DNA of 64,000 nt from JAOPZW01 sp963788935 (lineage in GTDB: Bacteria > Actinomycetota > Thermoleophilia > Solirubrobacterales > Solirubrobacteraceae): positions 186,001-250,000 of the forward strand of contig CAWBIM010000003.1 of the NCBI GenBank assembly GCA_963788935.1. The letters are read 5' to 3'. The notes beneath the pieces are model-generated. The model searched no databases and was not told where the DNA came from. It was given only the letters and a program-made list of their open reading frames with translations. A program made the position numbers and the translations under genes. Within the stretch, counting starts at the first letter, position 1. Each line of letters opens with the position of its first letter. Shown piece by piece: positions 1 to 8,614 of this stretch.

Positions 1-464
1 CTCGCCTCCTGCGTGTCGTTCGAGCCGAGGACCTTGGCCAGCAGCTGCGGGCCGAAGTCCGAGACGTTCGCCCGCACCGGGACGCCCGGGCCGATGCCGC
101 CGAGGGCGAGGAACTCGACCGGGAACGCGGCGGGCGCGAACGGCAGGCCGAGGTCGGTCATGCGCTTCTCGGCCGGGCCGCCCGGCGCGCCGGCGACGGA
201 CAGGCCGGACACGTCGCCCTTGACGTCGGCGACGAACACCGGCACGCCCGCGGCGGAGAGCTGCTCGGTCATGAGCTGCAGCGTCTTCGTCTTGCCGGTG
301 CCGGTCGCGCCGGCGACGAGGCCGTGGCGGTTGAGCGTCGCGAGCGGGACGCGCACGGCGGCGTCGCGGTGGACCGTCCCGTCGAGCACGGCGCGCCCGA
401 GATCGAGCGCCGCGCCCTCGGTCGCGTAGGCGGCGGCGATGGCCTGGTCGAAGTCCGCGCTCAC
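1..464 (-). CDS. HerA-like (DUF853/YjgR-type) ATPase, 3' end outside window
   Basis: The first ~154 residues of a P-loop ATPase of the HerA/DUF853 (YjgR) type; the rest lies beyond the left edge. A Walker A motif GATGTGKT sits at about residues 52-59, followed by a VADVKGD segment typical of this family, whose members are predicted nucleic-acid translocases or motor ATPases of uncertain role. GTG at 464 is chosen because it places the Walker A at the usual distance from the N terminus; no strong Shine-Dalgarno is visible. Family assignment is confident; the physiological role is unknown. Confidence 0.85.
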   Translation of the reverse strand, partial: MSADFDQAIAAAYATEGAALDLGRAVLDGTVHRDAAVRVPLATLNRHGLVAGATGTGKTKTLQLMTEQLSAAGVPVFVADVKGDVSGLSVAGAPGGPAEKRMTDLGLPFAPAAFPVEFLALGGIGPGVPVRANVSDFGPQLLAKVLGSNDTQEA

Positions 465-586
465 GGGGCGGGCAGGCTATCGGGGGAAGGAGGTCCCTGA
501 CAGTGCCGTCGAGCCCGGCGACCAGGTCGATTCGCGCGCCATCGGAGGAGCGCGCGCGGCCGCGCGGGCGGTGCTCCGCAGGGTCA
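465..586. other. Short intergenic stretch with no recognised feature
   Basis: Lies between the HerA-like gene and the remnant of the LysR gene. I see no convincing gene, promoter or hairpin. Open frames here are the ordinary by-product of very high GC content. Confidence 0.4.
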
Positions 587-1415
587 AACCGACACGAGGA
601 GCCCGATGGTCAGATCAGCACGGCCGTGGTCGACGGTCGCCGTGACCGGCGCGCTCGCCCCTCGGGCGCGGGCGCCGCGTACGCGTGCGACAGCTCGGCG
701 CCGAGAGCGGGCCCGGACGTGGGCATAGACCGCGGCGATCGAGCTCGGGCTCGAGCACGAGCGCCTCGGCGACACCGCCGCGACACGACGATGAGCCGAC
801 GAGCTCGAGCACGGGCCAGGCGGCCGAGCACGAACGCCCGTCGCGGCCGCCGTCACCGGCGCCATCGCAGCGCGGACGCGGCCGGCACCTCGGGCCGGCA
901 GAGCACCAGCTCGGGCGCGTCGGATCGCAGTAGCGCCGCGGCGTGCCGCACCCCGGCGAGCGGCTCGTTCTCGAGGTACGTCACGCCGGCGTCGATCGCC
1001 GACTCGTGCAGGCCGTGCTCGATCTCGCGCGAGGTGATCGAGCGGATCGACAGGTCGAGGCCGCGGTGGCGGCGCAGCAGCGGGCCCGACAGCAGCGTCA
1101 TGACCGGCAGCGCCGTCGGGATCACGCCGAGGCGCAGCCGTCCCGCGAGGCCCTCGCGCATCGCGACGACGTCCATCCGCATCCCGTCGGTGTCGGCGAG
1201 GATCCGGTGCGCCCAGCGAGAGCGTGCGCTCGCCCTCGGGCGTCAGGCCCTCGTAGCGGTGCCCGCGCGCGCACGAGCGCGACCCCCAGTTCCTCCTCCA
1301 GCCGCCGGATCCCGTTCGACAGCGTCGGCTGGGTCACGTGGCAGGCCTCCGCGGCCCGGCCGAAGTGCCCCTCGCGGGCGACCGCGGCCAGGTACTGGAG
1401 GTGCTGGATCAGCAT
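587..1415 (-). pseudogene. Degraded LysR-family transcriptional regulator
   Basis: A LysR regulator broken into pieces. The N-terminal winged helix-turn-helix is intact from ATG 1415 (MLIQHLQYLAAV, then GRAAEACHVTQPTLS). The frame is then lost near 1264-1272 and again near 1224; the linker resumes as TPEGERTL and WAHRILAD in other frames. The effector domain is readable from about 1182 (MRMDVVAMREG) to 945, and a late piece (SIAAVYAHVRA) appears near 740. The middle of the effector domain is unrecognisable, so this looks like real decay, although the first two lesions are of the CG-loss type seen in other genes of this window. No intact target gene can be assigned; the reductase gene lies just upstream on the same strand. 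Confidence 0.8.
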
Positions 1416-1460
1416 GCCGACAGCTTCCCAGCCGCCGGCGACGCCCCGGCCCGCTGACGC

Positions 1461-2684
1461 TCAGCTCACGCGGACCGGCGCGACCCGCGTGCGGGCGACC
1501 TCGCGCCGCCCCCACCGCGCCGCCTCCGCGTAGTCCATGAGCCGGTCGAAGTACGACCGCAGCGGCGCCGGCGTGATGCCGCGCGGCTCGAGGATCGCCC
1601 GCGCCCGGGCGTCGTCGAAGCGCACGCGCATCTCGAAGTACGAGAAGTAGACCTCGTTGGAGGCCAGCATTCGCCGGGCGCTCGCGGGCGCGCGCTTGTC
1701 GACGATCTTGCCGATCACCGCCCGGTACACCCACGGAGGGACGATCCGCGGCTGGCGCGCGCTGAAGCGCTCGCCCGCCAGGCGCACGATCTCGCCGACC
1801 GTCGACGCGCTCGCGCCCGCGACGACGTGGAGCGTCTGGCCCGCCGCCTCGGGCGCCTGGGCCAGCGCGTGGACCGCGTCGGCGACGTAGTCGACCGGCA
1901 CGACGTCGACCGGCGAGCGCTTGCGGGCCGGGACGACCGGGATGACCCCCGCCTCGAACGCGCGCAGGGGCGTGTACAGGACGTTGAACGCGGCGGTCCA
2001 GCCCGTGCGGTGGTCGCCGACGATGATGCTCGGCCGCACGATCGTGATCTCCATCTCGTCCCGGTGGGCGGCGACGAGGCATTCGGCCTCATGTTTCGTG
2101 CGCTCGTACGCGTTGCGGAAGCGCCCGCCGCCGGGATCGTCCTCGTAGACCGTGCCCCGGCGGTCGCCCGCGACGTAGGCGGTCGAGACGTAGGTGAAGC
2201 GCTCGAGGCCCGGGCACGCCGCGGCGAACTCGAGCATCTGCCGCGTGCCCTCGACGTTGATGGTCCGCGACTCCTCGAGCGAGAGGTCGAACGCGACCGA
2301 GGCGGCCCCGTGCACGATCACCCCGATCTGCTCGGCCAGCGACGCCCAGCGGTCGCCGAGGCCGAGGTGCGGGAGCGTGATGTCGCCCGCCACGGCCGTC
2401 ACGCGGTCGGCGTACTCGTCCGCGTCGCCGCAGGAGGTCTCGAGCGTCGCGCGCAGCCGGGCGGCGGCCTGCTCGTCGTCCTCGGCGCGCACGAGCGCGA
2501 CCACGTGGCGGTCGCCGCGCTCGAGGAAGCGCGCGAGGACCTCCATGCCGACGAAGCCGGTGGCTCCGGTCAGCAGCAGCGCGCCCTCCGGGACCGGGGG
2601 CGAGAACGGGTGGGACAAGGGGATCGGGAACTCCTGCGGTCGAGTGCGAGCGCTCACGGTGGCGGGCGCGCCCCGCGGACGCAA
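1461..2684 (-). CDS. NAD(P)-dependent reductase, fatty acyl-CoA/thioester reductase-like SDR
   Basis: An extended short-chain dehydrogenase of the NAD_binding_4 (male-sterility/thioester reductase) type, 407 aa. The dinucleotide-binding motif TGATGFVG is at about residues 39-46 and a catalytic YERTK (YxxxK) near 195. Such proteins reduce acyl thioesters or act as epimerase-like dehydrogenases; the substrate cannot be told from sequence. The first ~30 residues are poorly conserved in character (Pro/Arg rich), so translation may start downstream of ATG 2684. It stands alone between the broken LysR gene and the M23 peptidase, all on the minus strand. Confidence 0.8.
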   Translation of the reverse strand: MRPRGAPATVSARTRPQEFPIPLSHPFSPPVPEGALLLTGATGFVGMEVLARFLERGDRHVVALVRAEDDEQAAARLRATLETSCGDADEYADRVTAVAGDITLPHLGLGDRWASLAEQIGVIVHGAASVAFDLSLEESRTINVEGTRQMLEFAAACPGLERFTYVSTAYVAGDRRGTVYEDDPGGGRFRNAYERTKHEAECLVAAHRDEMEITIVRPSIIVGDHRTGWTAAFNVLYTPLRAFEAGVIPVVPARKRSPVDVVPVDYVADAVHALAQAPEAAGQTLHVVAGASASTVGEIVRLAGERFSARQPRIVPPWVYRAVIGKIVDKRAPASARRMLASNEVYFSYFEMRVRFDDARARAILEPRGITPAPLRSYFDRLMDYAEAARWGRREVARTRVAPVRVS

Positions 2685-2758
2685 TGGCGCGCGGGCGAAC
2701 CTTCACGGAAGCTAACCCGACGCCCGGTCCAGGTAACGCGATTGCGTCGCCCGGGCGC

Positions 2759-3970
2759 TCAGAGGTAGTTCAGCGGGTTCGTGACCGCACCGTTGATGCG
2801 CACCTCGAAGTGCAGGTGCGCGCCGAAGCACAGGCCGGTGCAGCCGCTGTAGCCGATGACCTGGCCCTGGCTGACGCTCGCCCCGAGCGAGGTCGCGAAC
2901 CGTGACTGGTGCGCGTAGCAGGTCGACAGGGTCGCGGTGTGCGACACGCACGTGTAGTTGCCGTAGCCGCCCGAGGCGCCGACCGACTGCATGAGCGTGA
3001 CCTTGCCCGCCGCCGCGGCGCGGATCGGGGTCCCGCTCGGCACGCCGATGTCGATGCCCGGATGGCACGCCTCCCAGGCGCGGCGCTCGCAGAAGGGCGA
3101 GGTGATCGGGCCGTTGACCGGCCAGATCATGCTGCCGTCGCCGTGCTTGATCGCGCCCGCCGGCAGCGTCCCGGAGGCCGCCTGCAGCGTCGCCTGGATC
3201 TTCGCCTGCTCGGCCTTGAGCCCCGACAGCGCGCCCTCGAGATGCGCACGCTCGGTGCGGACGGACGCCAGCGCGCGCTGCTTGTCGGAGCGGGTGCCGT
3301 TCAGCCCGACGCGCGTGTCGACGAGGCTCTGCTTGAAGTTCGCGATCTGGTTGCGGTTGGAGAGGACGATCGCGGTGACCTTGCGCTGGCGCTTCTCGAA
3401 GCGCTGCAGCCGCGCCTCGGTGGCCGTCGCGTCGGCCCGGGCGCTCCGCACGAGCGTGATGATCCGCTGGTCCTGCTGGGAGACGCGCTGCATGAACTCG
3501 CCGCGCTCGAGCAGCTCCGCGAAGCCGTTCGAGTTGAGGATGACGGTGACGATGTCGGGCGCATCGGCCTGGTAGAGCTCGACGAGCCGCTGGGCGAGGG
3601 CCGCCCGCGCCTCGGCCAGGCGCTTGCGCAGGCGGACGAGGCGGCGGCGCTCGGAGCGCAGCTGGCTCTGGAGCCGGGTCAGCTCGGCGCGCTTGTGGTC
3701 GAGATCGGCCTGCACCTCGGCCTGGCGCGCCTCCAGCCGGCCGATGCGCGCCTGCAGCGAGCCGATCTTGCGGTTGTAGGTCGTGATCTGGCTCGTGAGG
3801 ACGCGCTCTGTCCCCTTGCGCTTGCCGATCTTGCCCTGCGTGGCCTGGATCTTCTTCTGGATGTCGCCGAGCTTTCCGCGCGGCGAAGACGCTCCGTTGG
3901 AGGACAGCGGCAGCAGCGCCCAGAGGGCGAGCGGCAGCGCCACTGTCGCGATCAGCACCCTGAACCTCAT
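2759..3970 (-). CDS. Exported M23 metallopeptidase with long coiled coil (EnvC-like)
   Basis: A 403-aa envelope protein: N-terminal signal sequence (MRFRVLIATVALPLALWALL), a long coiled coil over roughly residues 30-250, then a C-terminal peptidase M23 (LytM) domain. The zinc-binding motifs HPGID (near 300) and HLHFE (near 385-387) are both present, so the domain looks catalytically competent for cleaving peptidoglycan cross-bridges. The architecture resembles EnvC/NlpD-type murein hydrolases or their activators. It is divergently transcribed from htpX with a gap of about 50 bp, suggesting shared envelope-stress context. Confidence 0.9.
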   Translation of the reverse strand: MRFRVLIATVALPLALWALLPLSSNGASSPRGKLGDIQKKIQATQGKIGKRKGTERVLTSQITTYNRKIGSLQARIGRLEARQAEVQADLDHKRAELTRLQSQLRSERRRLVRLRKRLAEARAALAQRLVELYQADAPDIVTVILNSNGFAELLERGEFMQRVSQQDQRIITLVRSARADATATEARLQRFEKRQRKVTAIVLSNRNQIANFKQSLVDTRVGLNGTRSDKQRALASVRTERAHLEGALSGLKAEQAKIQATLQAASGTLPAGAIKHGDGSMIWPVNGPITSPFCERRAWEACHPGIDIGVPSGTPIRAAAAGKVTLMQSVGASGGYGNYTCVSHTATLSTCYAHQSRFATSLGASVSQGQVIGYSGCTGLCFGAHLHFEVRINGAVTNPLNYL

Positions 3971-4023
3971 CGCGGCGGGCGATGCTAGCGACCCGCGCGG
4001 CGTCGTTTGGCAAGATCTGTTCC

Positions 4024-4917
4024 ATGCCGCGTCCCACGTCGTTCGGTCGTGACCCCGGGCTCCAGGCCCGGATGCTGCTCACGTTCTTCCTTCTCGGCCT
4101 CGTCTACGTGGTGCTGATCGCGGTCGCGATCGCCTCGAAGGCGTCGATCGGGATCCTCATCATCGCGGCGGTTTTCGCGCTACAGGTCTTCGCCTCGGAC
4201 AAGATCGCGATGCGCGCCATGGGCGTGCGCGAGGTCTCGCCGCAGGAGGCGCCCGAGCTCCACGCGATGATCGAGCGCCTCTGCATCCAGGCCGACCTGC
4301 CCAAGCCGAAGGTCGCCGTGATGCAGTCCTCGATGCCCAACGCGTTCGCGATGGGCCGCTCGCCGAAGTCGGCGACGGTGTGCGCGACGACGGGGATCAT
4401 GGAGCTGCTCTCCCCCGCCGAGCTCGAGGGCGTGATGGCCCACGAGCTCACCCACGTCATCAACCGCGACGTGATCATCATGACCCTGGCGAGCTTCTTC
4501 GCCTCGATCGCGTCGATGATCGTGCAGTTCGGGTTCTTCTTCGGGGGCGGCGGCGACAGCGACGACGACGACGGCCCGGGGTTCCTGGTCGTCCTGCTGG
4601 TCGCGCTGGCCGTCTACATCATCTCGTTCTTCCTCATGCAGGCCCTGTCGCGCTACCGCGAGTTCGCCGCCGACCGCGGCGCGGCGGTCCTGACCGGCCG
4701 GCCGAGCGCGCTCGCCTCGGCGCTGATGAAGATCAGCGGCACGATGGAGCGCATCCCGCAGAGCGACCTGCGCGCGCACGCCGAGATGAACGCCTTCTAC
4801 ATCTTCCCGGCGAGCGCGAAGAAGTCGCTCTTCAACCTCTTCTCGACCCACCCGCCGCTCGAGAAGCGCCTCGCCGCGCTCCAGCGCCTCGAGGGCCAGC
4901 TGCAGGGCACGCGGTAG
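4024..4917 (+). CDS. htpX: HtpX-type membrane zinc protease (M48)
   Basis: A 297-aa integral membrane protease with two hydrophobic N-terminal segments, the zinc motif HELTH at residues 140-144, a further hydrophobic region around 165-205 and the downstream zinc ligand Glu213 in EFAAD. HtpX degrades misfolded membrane proteins from the cytoplasmic side. ATG 4024 gives the standard N terminus (MPRPTSFGRDPGLQ). The next gene, pspAB, begins 3 bp after the stop, reproducing the htpX-pspAB pair known from actinobacterial phage-shock systems; pspA and pspAA are about 24 kb away in this window. Confidence 0.95.
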   Translation: MPRPTSFGRDPGLQARMLLTFFLLGLVYVVLIAVAIASKASIGILIIAAVFALQVFASDKIAMRAMGVREVSPQEAPELHAMIERLCIQADLPKPKVAVMQSSMPNAFAMGRSPKSATVCATTGIMELLSPAELEGVMAHELTHVINRDVIIMTLASFFASIASMIVQFGFFFGGGGDSDDDDGPGFLVVLLVALAVYIISFFLMQALSRYREFAADRGAAVLTGRPSALASALMKISGTMERIPQSDLRAHAEMNAFYIFPASAKKSLFNLFSTHPPLEKRLAALQRLEGQLQGTR

Positions 4918-4920
4918 GCC

Positions 4921-5493
4921 GTGGGCTTCCTCGACGCGCTGCTCGGGCGGCGCAAGGTCAAGGGCCCGGCGCCCGACCGCCTGTTCGCGATCACGACGGC
5001 CTACGTCGACCTCGAGACCCAGCAGGGCATCAAGACCCGCGGCAAGGCGGCGATCGTCTTCCAGCCGCTGGGCACGAGCGACTTCCAGTCGATCGTGTCC
5101 GAGATGGAGGAGGTCCTGAAGGGCACGGGCGAGGAGATCGGCTCCTCGGTCACGACCTCCGACGACGAGTTCGGCTACCGCTGGATGATCGTCCAGGACT
5201 CCGACCTCGAGGACCTCGCGGTCGGCATCAACGCGGTCAGCGACGCCCTCGCCGTCGGCGGCTACAGCGAGCGCGTGCTGTGCGCCGTCTTCGCGTTCGA
5301 GGACACGACGAAGCAGCCGATCTACTTCATCTACAACTACAAGCGCGGCGCCTGGTACCCGTTCGTGCCGGCGCGCGGCGGCCAGCAGCGCAACAACGAG
5401 CGCGAGCTGCAGATCAAGGCGCAGGTCGGCGAGAGCTTCCCGGTCGAGCCCGAGCTCGAGCGCTGGTTCCCCCTCTGGGGCATCCCGATCTAG
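4921..5493 (+). CDS. pspAB: PspA-associated protein PspAB
   Basis: A 190-aa soluble protein matching the PspAB family by its opening (MGFLDALLGRRK), its YRWMIVQD core and its position directly behind htpX. GTG 4921 lies 3 bp past the htpX stop, so the two are surely co-transcribed. PspAB is found with PspA/HtpX in actinobacteria and archaea and is thought to take part in membrane-stress handling; its biochemical activity is unknown. No transmembrane segment is visible. Confidence 0.9.
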   Translation: MGFLDALLGRRKVKGPAPDRLFAITTAYVDLETQQGIKTRGKAAIVFQPLGTSDFQSIVSEMEEVLKGTGEEIGSSVTTSDDEFGYRWMIVQDSDLEDLAVGINAVSDALAVGGYSERVLCAVFAFEDTTKQPIYFIYNYKRGAWYPFVPARGGQQRNNERELQIKAQVGESFPVEPELERWFPLWGIPI

Positions 5494-5556
5494 GCCGTCT
5501 TGCCCGGCGCCCGCGGGCGCGGATAGGGTCGCGCGAAGCGACCGACGGGGTGGGCC

Positions 5557-6936
5557 GTGCTCGAGGACACGCTGGCGCTCGACGGCGAATTCGCCGGGGA
5601 GCTGATCGGACCCGACCATGCGGCGTACGACCGCGCCCGGCGCGTCTGGAACGGGACGGTCGACCGCCGGCCGGCGCTGATCGCGCGCTGCGGCGGCCCC
5701 GGCGACGTCGCGAGCGCCCTCGCGTTCGCCCGCGAGCGCGGCCTGCCGGTCGCCGTCCGCGGCGGCGGCCACAACGTCTCGGGCAACGCGGTGTGCGACG
5801 ACGGCATCGTGATCGACCTGTCGGGGATGAAGGCGATCTCGGTCGACCCCGAGCAGCGGATCGCGCGCGTCGGGCCGGGCGTGGTGCTCGGCGAGATCGA
5901 CGCCGCCACGCAGCGGATCGGCCTCGCGACGCCGACGGGCAACGTCTCGAAGACCGGTATCGCGGGCCTGACGCTCGGCGGCGGCCTGGGCTGGATCGCG
6001 CGCCTCCACGGGCCGGCGTGCGACAACCTGCTCGCGGCCGAGGTCGTCACCGCGGACGGCGCGGTCGTGCGCGCGAGCGAGGACGAGAACCCCGACCTGC
6101 TCTGGGGCCTGCGCGGCGGCGGCGGCAACTTCGGCGTCGTGACCGCGTTCGAGTACCGCCTGCACCCCGTCGGGCCGCAGATCATCGCGGGCGGCGTCGT
6201 CCACGCGTTCGCCGACGCGCCACGCGTGTTCCGCTTCTTCGCCGACTACGTCGCCGACGCGCCCGACGCGCTGTCGGTCGTCGCCTCGACGTTCCGCGCG
6301 ACGCCCCCGATGCCCGTCCCGGCCGAGTTCCACGGCGAGCTCGTGACGGTCCTCGCGGTCTGTTGGGCGGGCGACCTCGACGAGGGCCGGCGCGTGCTCG
6401 CGCCGCTGCGCCGCTTCGGCGACCCGCTCGCCGATCTCGTCACGCCGATGCCGTATACCGGACTCCAGACCGGGTCGGACGCCTCGTACCCCGACGGGCG
6501 GCGCAACTACTGGAAGTCGCACTACGTCGACGAGATCTCCGACGACCTGATCGCCCGGCTCATGGAGCACGGGCCGCGGATGACCTCGCCGCTGTCGTCG
6601 TTCTACTTCCAGCACCTCGGCGGCGCGATCGCCCGTCCCGGGCCGGACACCGCCGCCTTCGGCCACCGCGACGGCGTCTTCGACTTCACGATCCTGACCG
6701 TGTGGGAGGACCCGGCCGAGGACGACGGCCACATCGCCTGGGCGCGGGCGTTCCACGCCGCGATGCAGCCGTCCGCGACGGGCGTCTACGTCAACAACCT
6801 CGGGGTCGAGGGCGCCGACCGCGTCCGGGCCGCCTACGCGCCGGAGACGTACGCCCGGCTCGTGGCCCTGAAGGACCGCTACGACCCCGACAACGTGTTC
6901 CGCCTGAACCAGAACGTCGTGCCGAGCGGCGGCTGA
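5557..6936 (+). CDS. FAD-linked oxidase, berberine-bridge-enzyme type
   Basis: A 459-aa flavoprotein with an N-terminal FAD_binding_4 domain and C-terminal BBE domain (FRLNQNV near the end). His72 in RGGGHN is the expected covalent FAD attachment site; I see no cysteine at the second attachment position, so single covalent linkage is likely. Members oxidise sugars, alkaloids or phenolic compounds; the substrate is unknown. No signal peptide. GTG 5557 is the only early start that keeps the full flavin domain. The MarR gene downstream converges on it with a 12-bp gap. Confidence 0.9.
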   Translation: MLEDTLALDGEFAGELIGPDHAAYDRARRVWNGTVDRRPALIARCGGPGDVASALAFARERGLPVAVRGGGHNVSGNAVCDDGIVIDLSGMKAISVDPEQRIARVGPGVVLGEIDAATQRIGLATPTGNVSKTGIAGLTLGGGLGWIARLHGPACDNLLAAEVVTADGAVVRASEDENPDLLWGLRGGGGNFGVVTAFEYRLHPVGPQIIAGGVVHAFADAPRVFRFFADYVADAPDALSVVASTFRATPPMPVPAEFHGELVTVLAVCWAGDLDEGRRVLAPLRRFGDPLADLVTPMPYTGLQTGSDASYPDGRRNYWKSHYVDEISDDLIARLMEHGPRMTSPLSSFYFQHLGGAIARPGPDTAAFGHRDGVFDFTILTVWEDPAEDDGHIAWARAFHAAMQPSATGVYVNNLGVEGADRVRAAYAPETYARLVALKDRYDPDNVFRLNQNVVPSGG

Positions 6937-6948
6937 GCGGGCCGCCCG

Positions 6949-7434
6949 TCAGAAGCGGTCGATCCGCTCGTCCTCGGCCACCCGGCCGAGCAGCTCGACG
7001 AGCGTCTGCACCTCGGCGTCGTCGAGCGCGCCGAGCAGCTCGCGGGCGCTCTCGGTGACGAGGCGCCGGGCGCGGCGCAGGGTCTGCGTGCCCTCCTCGG
7101 TGAGGCCCACGGCGTAGCGGCGGCGGTCGCGCTCGTCGCGCCGGCGCGCGACGAGGCCCAGGCGCTCGAGCTCGTCGATCGCCCCCACGAGGCCGCTCGG
7201 GTCAAGGCCCATGTTGCCGCCGAGCTCCTGCTGCGAGGCGCCGTCCGCGAGCGCGACGGCGTTCAGGACGGCGAAGTGCTTGGGGCGCAGGCCGAGCGAG
7301 CGCATGCGCTCCGTGAAGCGGGCCGACTGGGCCCGGCCGACGAGCGCCAGGAGGTAGGCCGCGCGGGCGTGCGCGGGGGCACCGGCGGGGATCGGGGACG
7401 GCACGAGCCGGATTGTACTCGCTGACACGTCCAT
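6949..7434 (-). CDS. MarR-family transcriptional regulator
   Basis: A 161-aa winged-helix regulator with the MarR pattern: N-terminal helix, HTH (LADGASQQELGGNMGLDPSG), wing (RRRDERDRRRYAVGLTEEG) and a C-terminal dimerisation helix. It is divergent from the DUF1707 gene with only 35 bp between start codons, so it probably controls that gene and itself. The A/T-containing spacer (7435-7469) holds possible -10 elements close to both starts and no clear Shine-Dalgarno, which suggests leaderless transcripts. Confidence 0.88.
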   Translation of the reverse strand: MDVSASTIRLVPSPIPAGAPAHARAAYLLALVGRAQSARFTERMRSLGLRPKHFAVLNAVALADGASQQELGGNMGLDPSGLVGAIDELERLGLVARRRDERDRRRYAVGLTEEGTQTLRRARRLVTESARELLGALDDAEVQTLVELLGRVAEDERIDRF

Positions 7435-7469
7435 TTGCTGAGTTAGTCATCCATTGATACAGTCATGGA
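7435..7469. promoter_or_regulatory. Divergent promoter/operator between MarR and DUF1707 genes
   Basis: This 35-bp spacer is much richer in A/T than its surroundings and must contain both promoters. A GATACA-like -10 lies just before ATG 7470 on the plus strand and a TAACTC-like -10 just before ATG 7434 on the minus strand. Neither start has a ribosome binding site, in line with leaderless mRNAs. A MarR operator is expected here but I cannot delimit it. Confidence 0.5.
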
Positions 7470-7889
7470 ATGACCGTCCCACCGCGCTTCCCCGATCCGG
7501 CCCCCGCACTGCGGGCGTCGGACGCCGACCGCGAGCGGGTCGCCGAGGCGCTGCGGCGCCACCACGTCGACGGCCGGCTCGACACCGACGAGCTCCAGGA
7601 GCGGCTCGGCCGCTGCTACGCCGCGCGCACGACCGCCGAGCTCGCGCCGCTGCTCGCCGACCTCCCCGCCGACGAGCGGTCCCGGGCGTCGCGCCGCGCC
7701 GCGCCGTGGTTCCCCGCGCCGCCGTTCCTGCTCGTGGCGGTCGTCGTCCTCACCCTGGCGACCGTCGGCGCCGTCGCCCACGGCCACCCCGGGCCGCTGC
7801 CGTTCCTCGCGTTCTTCCTGCTCGTGCGGTTCGTCGTGTGGGGCGGGCCGCGCCGGCACCGGACCGCGTGGGGCCCGCGTGTCCCGTAG
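7470..7889 (+). CDS. DUF1707 membrane protein
   Basis: A 139-aa protein with an N-terminal DUF1707 (SHOCT-like) domain (LRASDADRERVAEALRRH..GRLDTDEL) followed by a hydrophobic C-terminal half with one or two transmembrane segments (FLLVAVVVLTLATVGAVA; FLAFFLLVRFVVW). DUF1707 proteins are common in actinobacteria; their function is not established, although the domain is thought to mediate protein contacts at the membrane. ATG 7470 directly follows the divergent regulatory spacer. Confidence 0.85.
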   Translation: MTVPPRFPDPAPALRASDADRERVAEALRRHHVDGRLDTDELQERLGRCYAARTTAELAPLLADLPADERSRASRRAAPWFPAPPFLLVAVVVLTLATVGAVAHGHPGPLPFLAFFLLVRFVVWGGPRRHRTAWGPRVP

Positions 7890-7995
7890 CCCCGCGCTGC
7901 TCACGGCCCAGCGCGCCGTCGCGATCGTCGTGATGGCCGCGGCGGGGACGCTCCTGCGCAAGGTCCTCCTCCCGCCGGGCGCGGCGCCGGCCTGA
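7879..7995 (+). CDS. Possible 38-aa membrane-anchored small protein
   Basis: GTG 7879 overlaps the end of the DUF1707 gene by 11 bp and opens a 38-codon frame with a hydrophobic stretch (AVAIVVMAAAGTLL). It ends at TGA 7995, seven bases before a strong terminator hairpin. The placement is what a translationally coupled small gene would have, but the length is short and in this GC-rich DNA such frames arise by chance. Confidence 0.25.
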   Translation: MSRSPALLTAQRAVAIVVMAAAGTLLRKVLLPPGAAPA

Positions 7996-8001
7996 GATGC
8001 G

Positions 8002-8033
8002 CCGGGGCCGGCGGATCGCTCCGCCGGCCCCGG
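8002..8033. terminator. Perfect 14-bp hairpin between convergent genes
   Basis: CCGGGGCCGGCGGA and its exact complement flank the tetraloop TCGC. It sits between the convergent DUF1707 and secreted-protein genes and can serve both strands. There is no T-tract, the usual form in high-GC actinobacteria. Confidence 0.8.
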
Positions 8034-8058
8034 GCCTGCTGGTGGAGTGGTTTGCCGG

Positions 8059-8496
8059 CTACGCGCGGCGGGCGAGCGCGTAGATCGTGCCGTGGCCGAC
8101 CTGGCCGGCGGCGACGAGGTTCCGGTTGGCGGAGAGCGTCAGGCGGGCCGAGCGCTTGCCGACGTAGTCGCTGTCCGCGCGGGGGCCGATCTGGCCGCCG
8201 TTGTCGATCGCGAAGGTGACGAGCACGAAGCCCTTCGGGGCGCTGACGATCGTCGTGAGCTTCTCGTTGCGGCCGACCTCGGCCTTGACGACGACGATGC
8301 GGTAGTTGGCCTTGAGCTTCTTGTTCGCGGGCTCGCGGTAGCCCGGGAAGTCGACCGGGATGGTCGCGCCCGGCGTGATGACGGCGGCCTTCTCGACCGA
8401 CGCGGCCGAGGCGGAGCCGGCGAGGGCGGCGGAGCCCGCGACGGCGGTCAGGGCGACGAGGGAGACGGTGCGGCGGAGGGTGCTGGAGAGGGACAT
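8059..8496 (-). CDS. Small secreted protein of unknown function
   Basis: A 145-aa protein with a classical signal peptide (basic MSLSSTLRRT, hydrophobic core, ASA cleavage region near residue 32). The mature part is beta-rich in character, has no cysteines and resembles no family I can name. It is monocistronic, with a purine-rich run just before ATG 8496 as a likely ribosome binding site. Confidence 0.7.
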   Translation of the reverse strand: MSLSSTLRRTVSLVALTAVAGSAALAGSASAASVEKAAVITPGATIPVDFPGYREPANKKLKANYRIVVVKAEVGRNEKLTTIVSAPKGFVLVTFAIDNGGQIGPRADSDYVGKRSARLTLSANRNLVAAGQVGHGTIYALARRA

Positions 8497-8614
8497 CGTT
8501 GCTCCTGTGGAGAGGCGGTGGAGTGGTGTAGTTGATGAAACAACTACTTCGCCCGCCTGTCATACGTGCCCGCCCCCAGGGCCCCGTGCGGCTATCTCGC
8601 CCCGGCCGGTGCGG

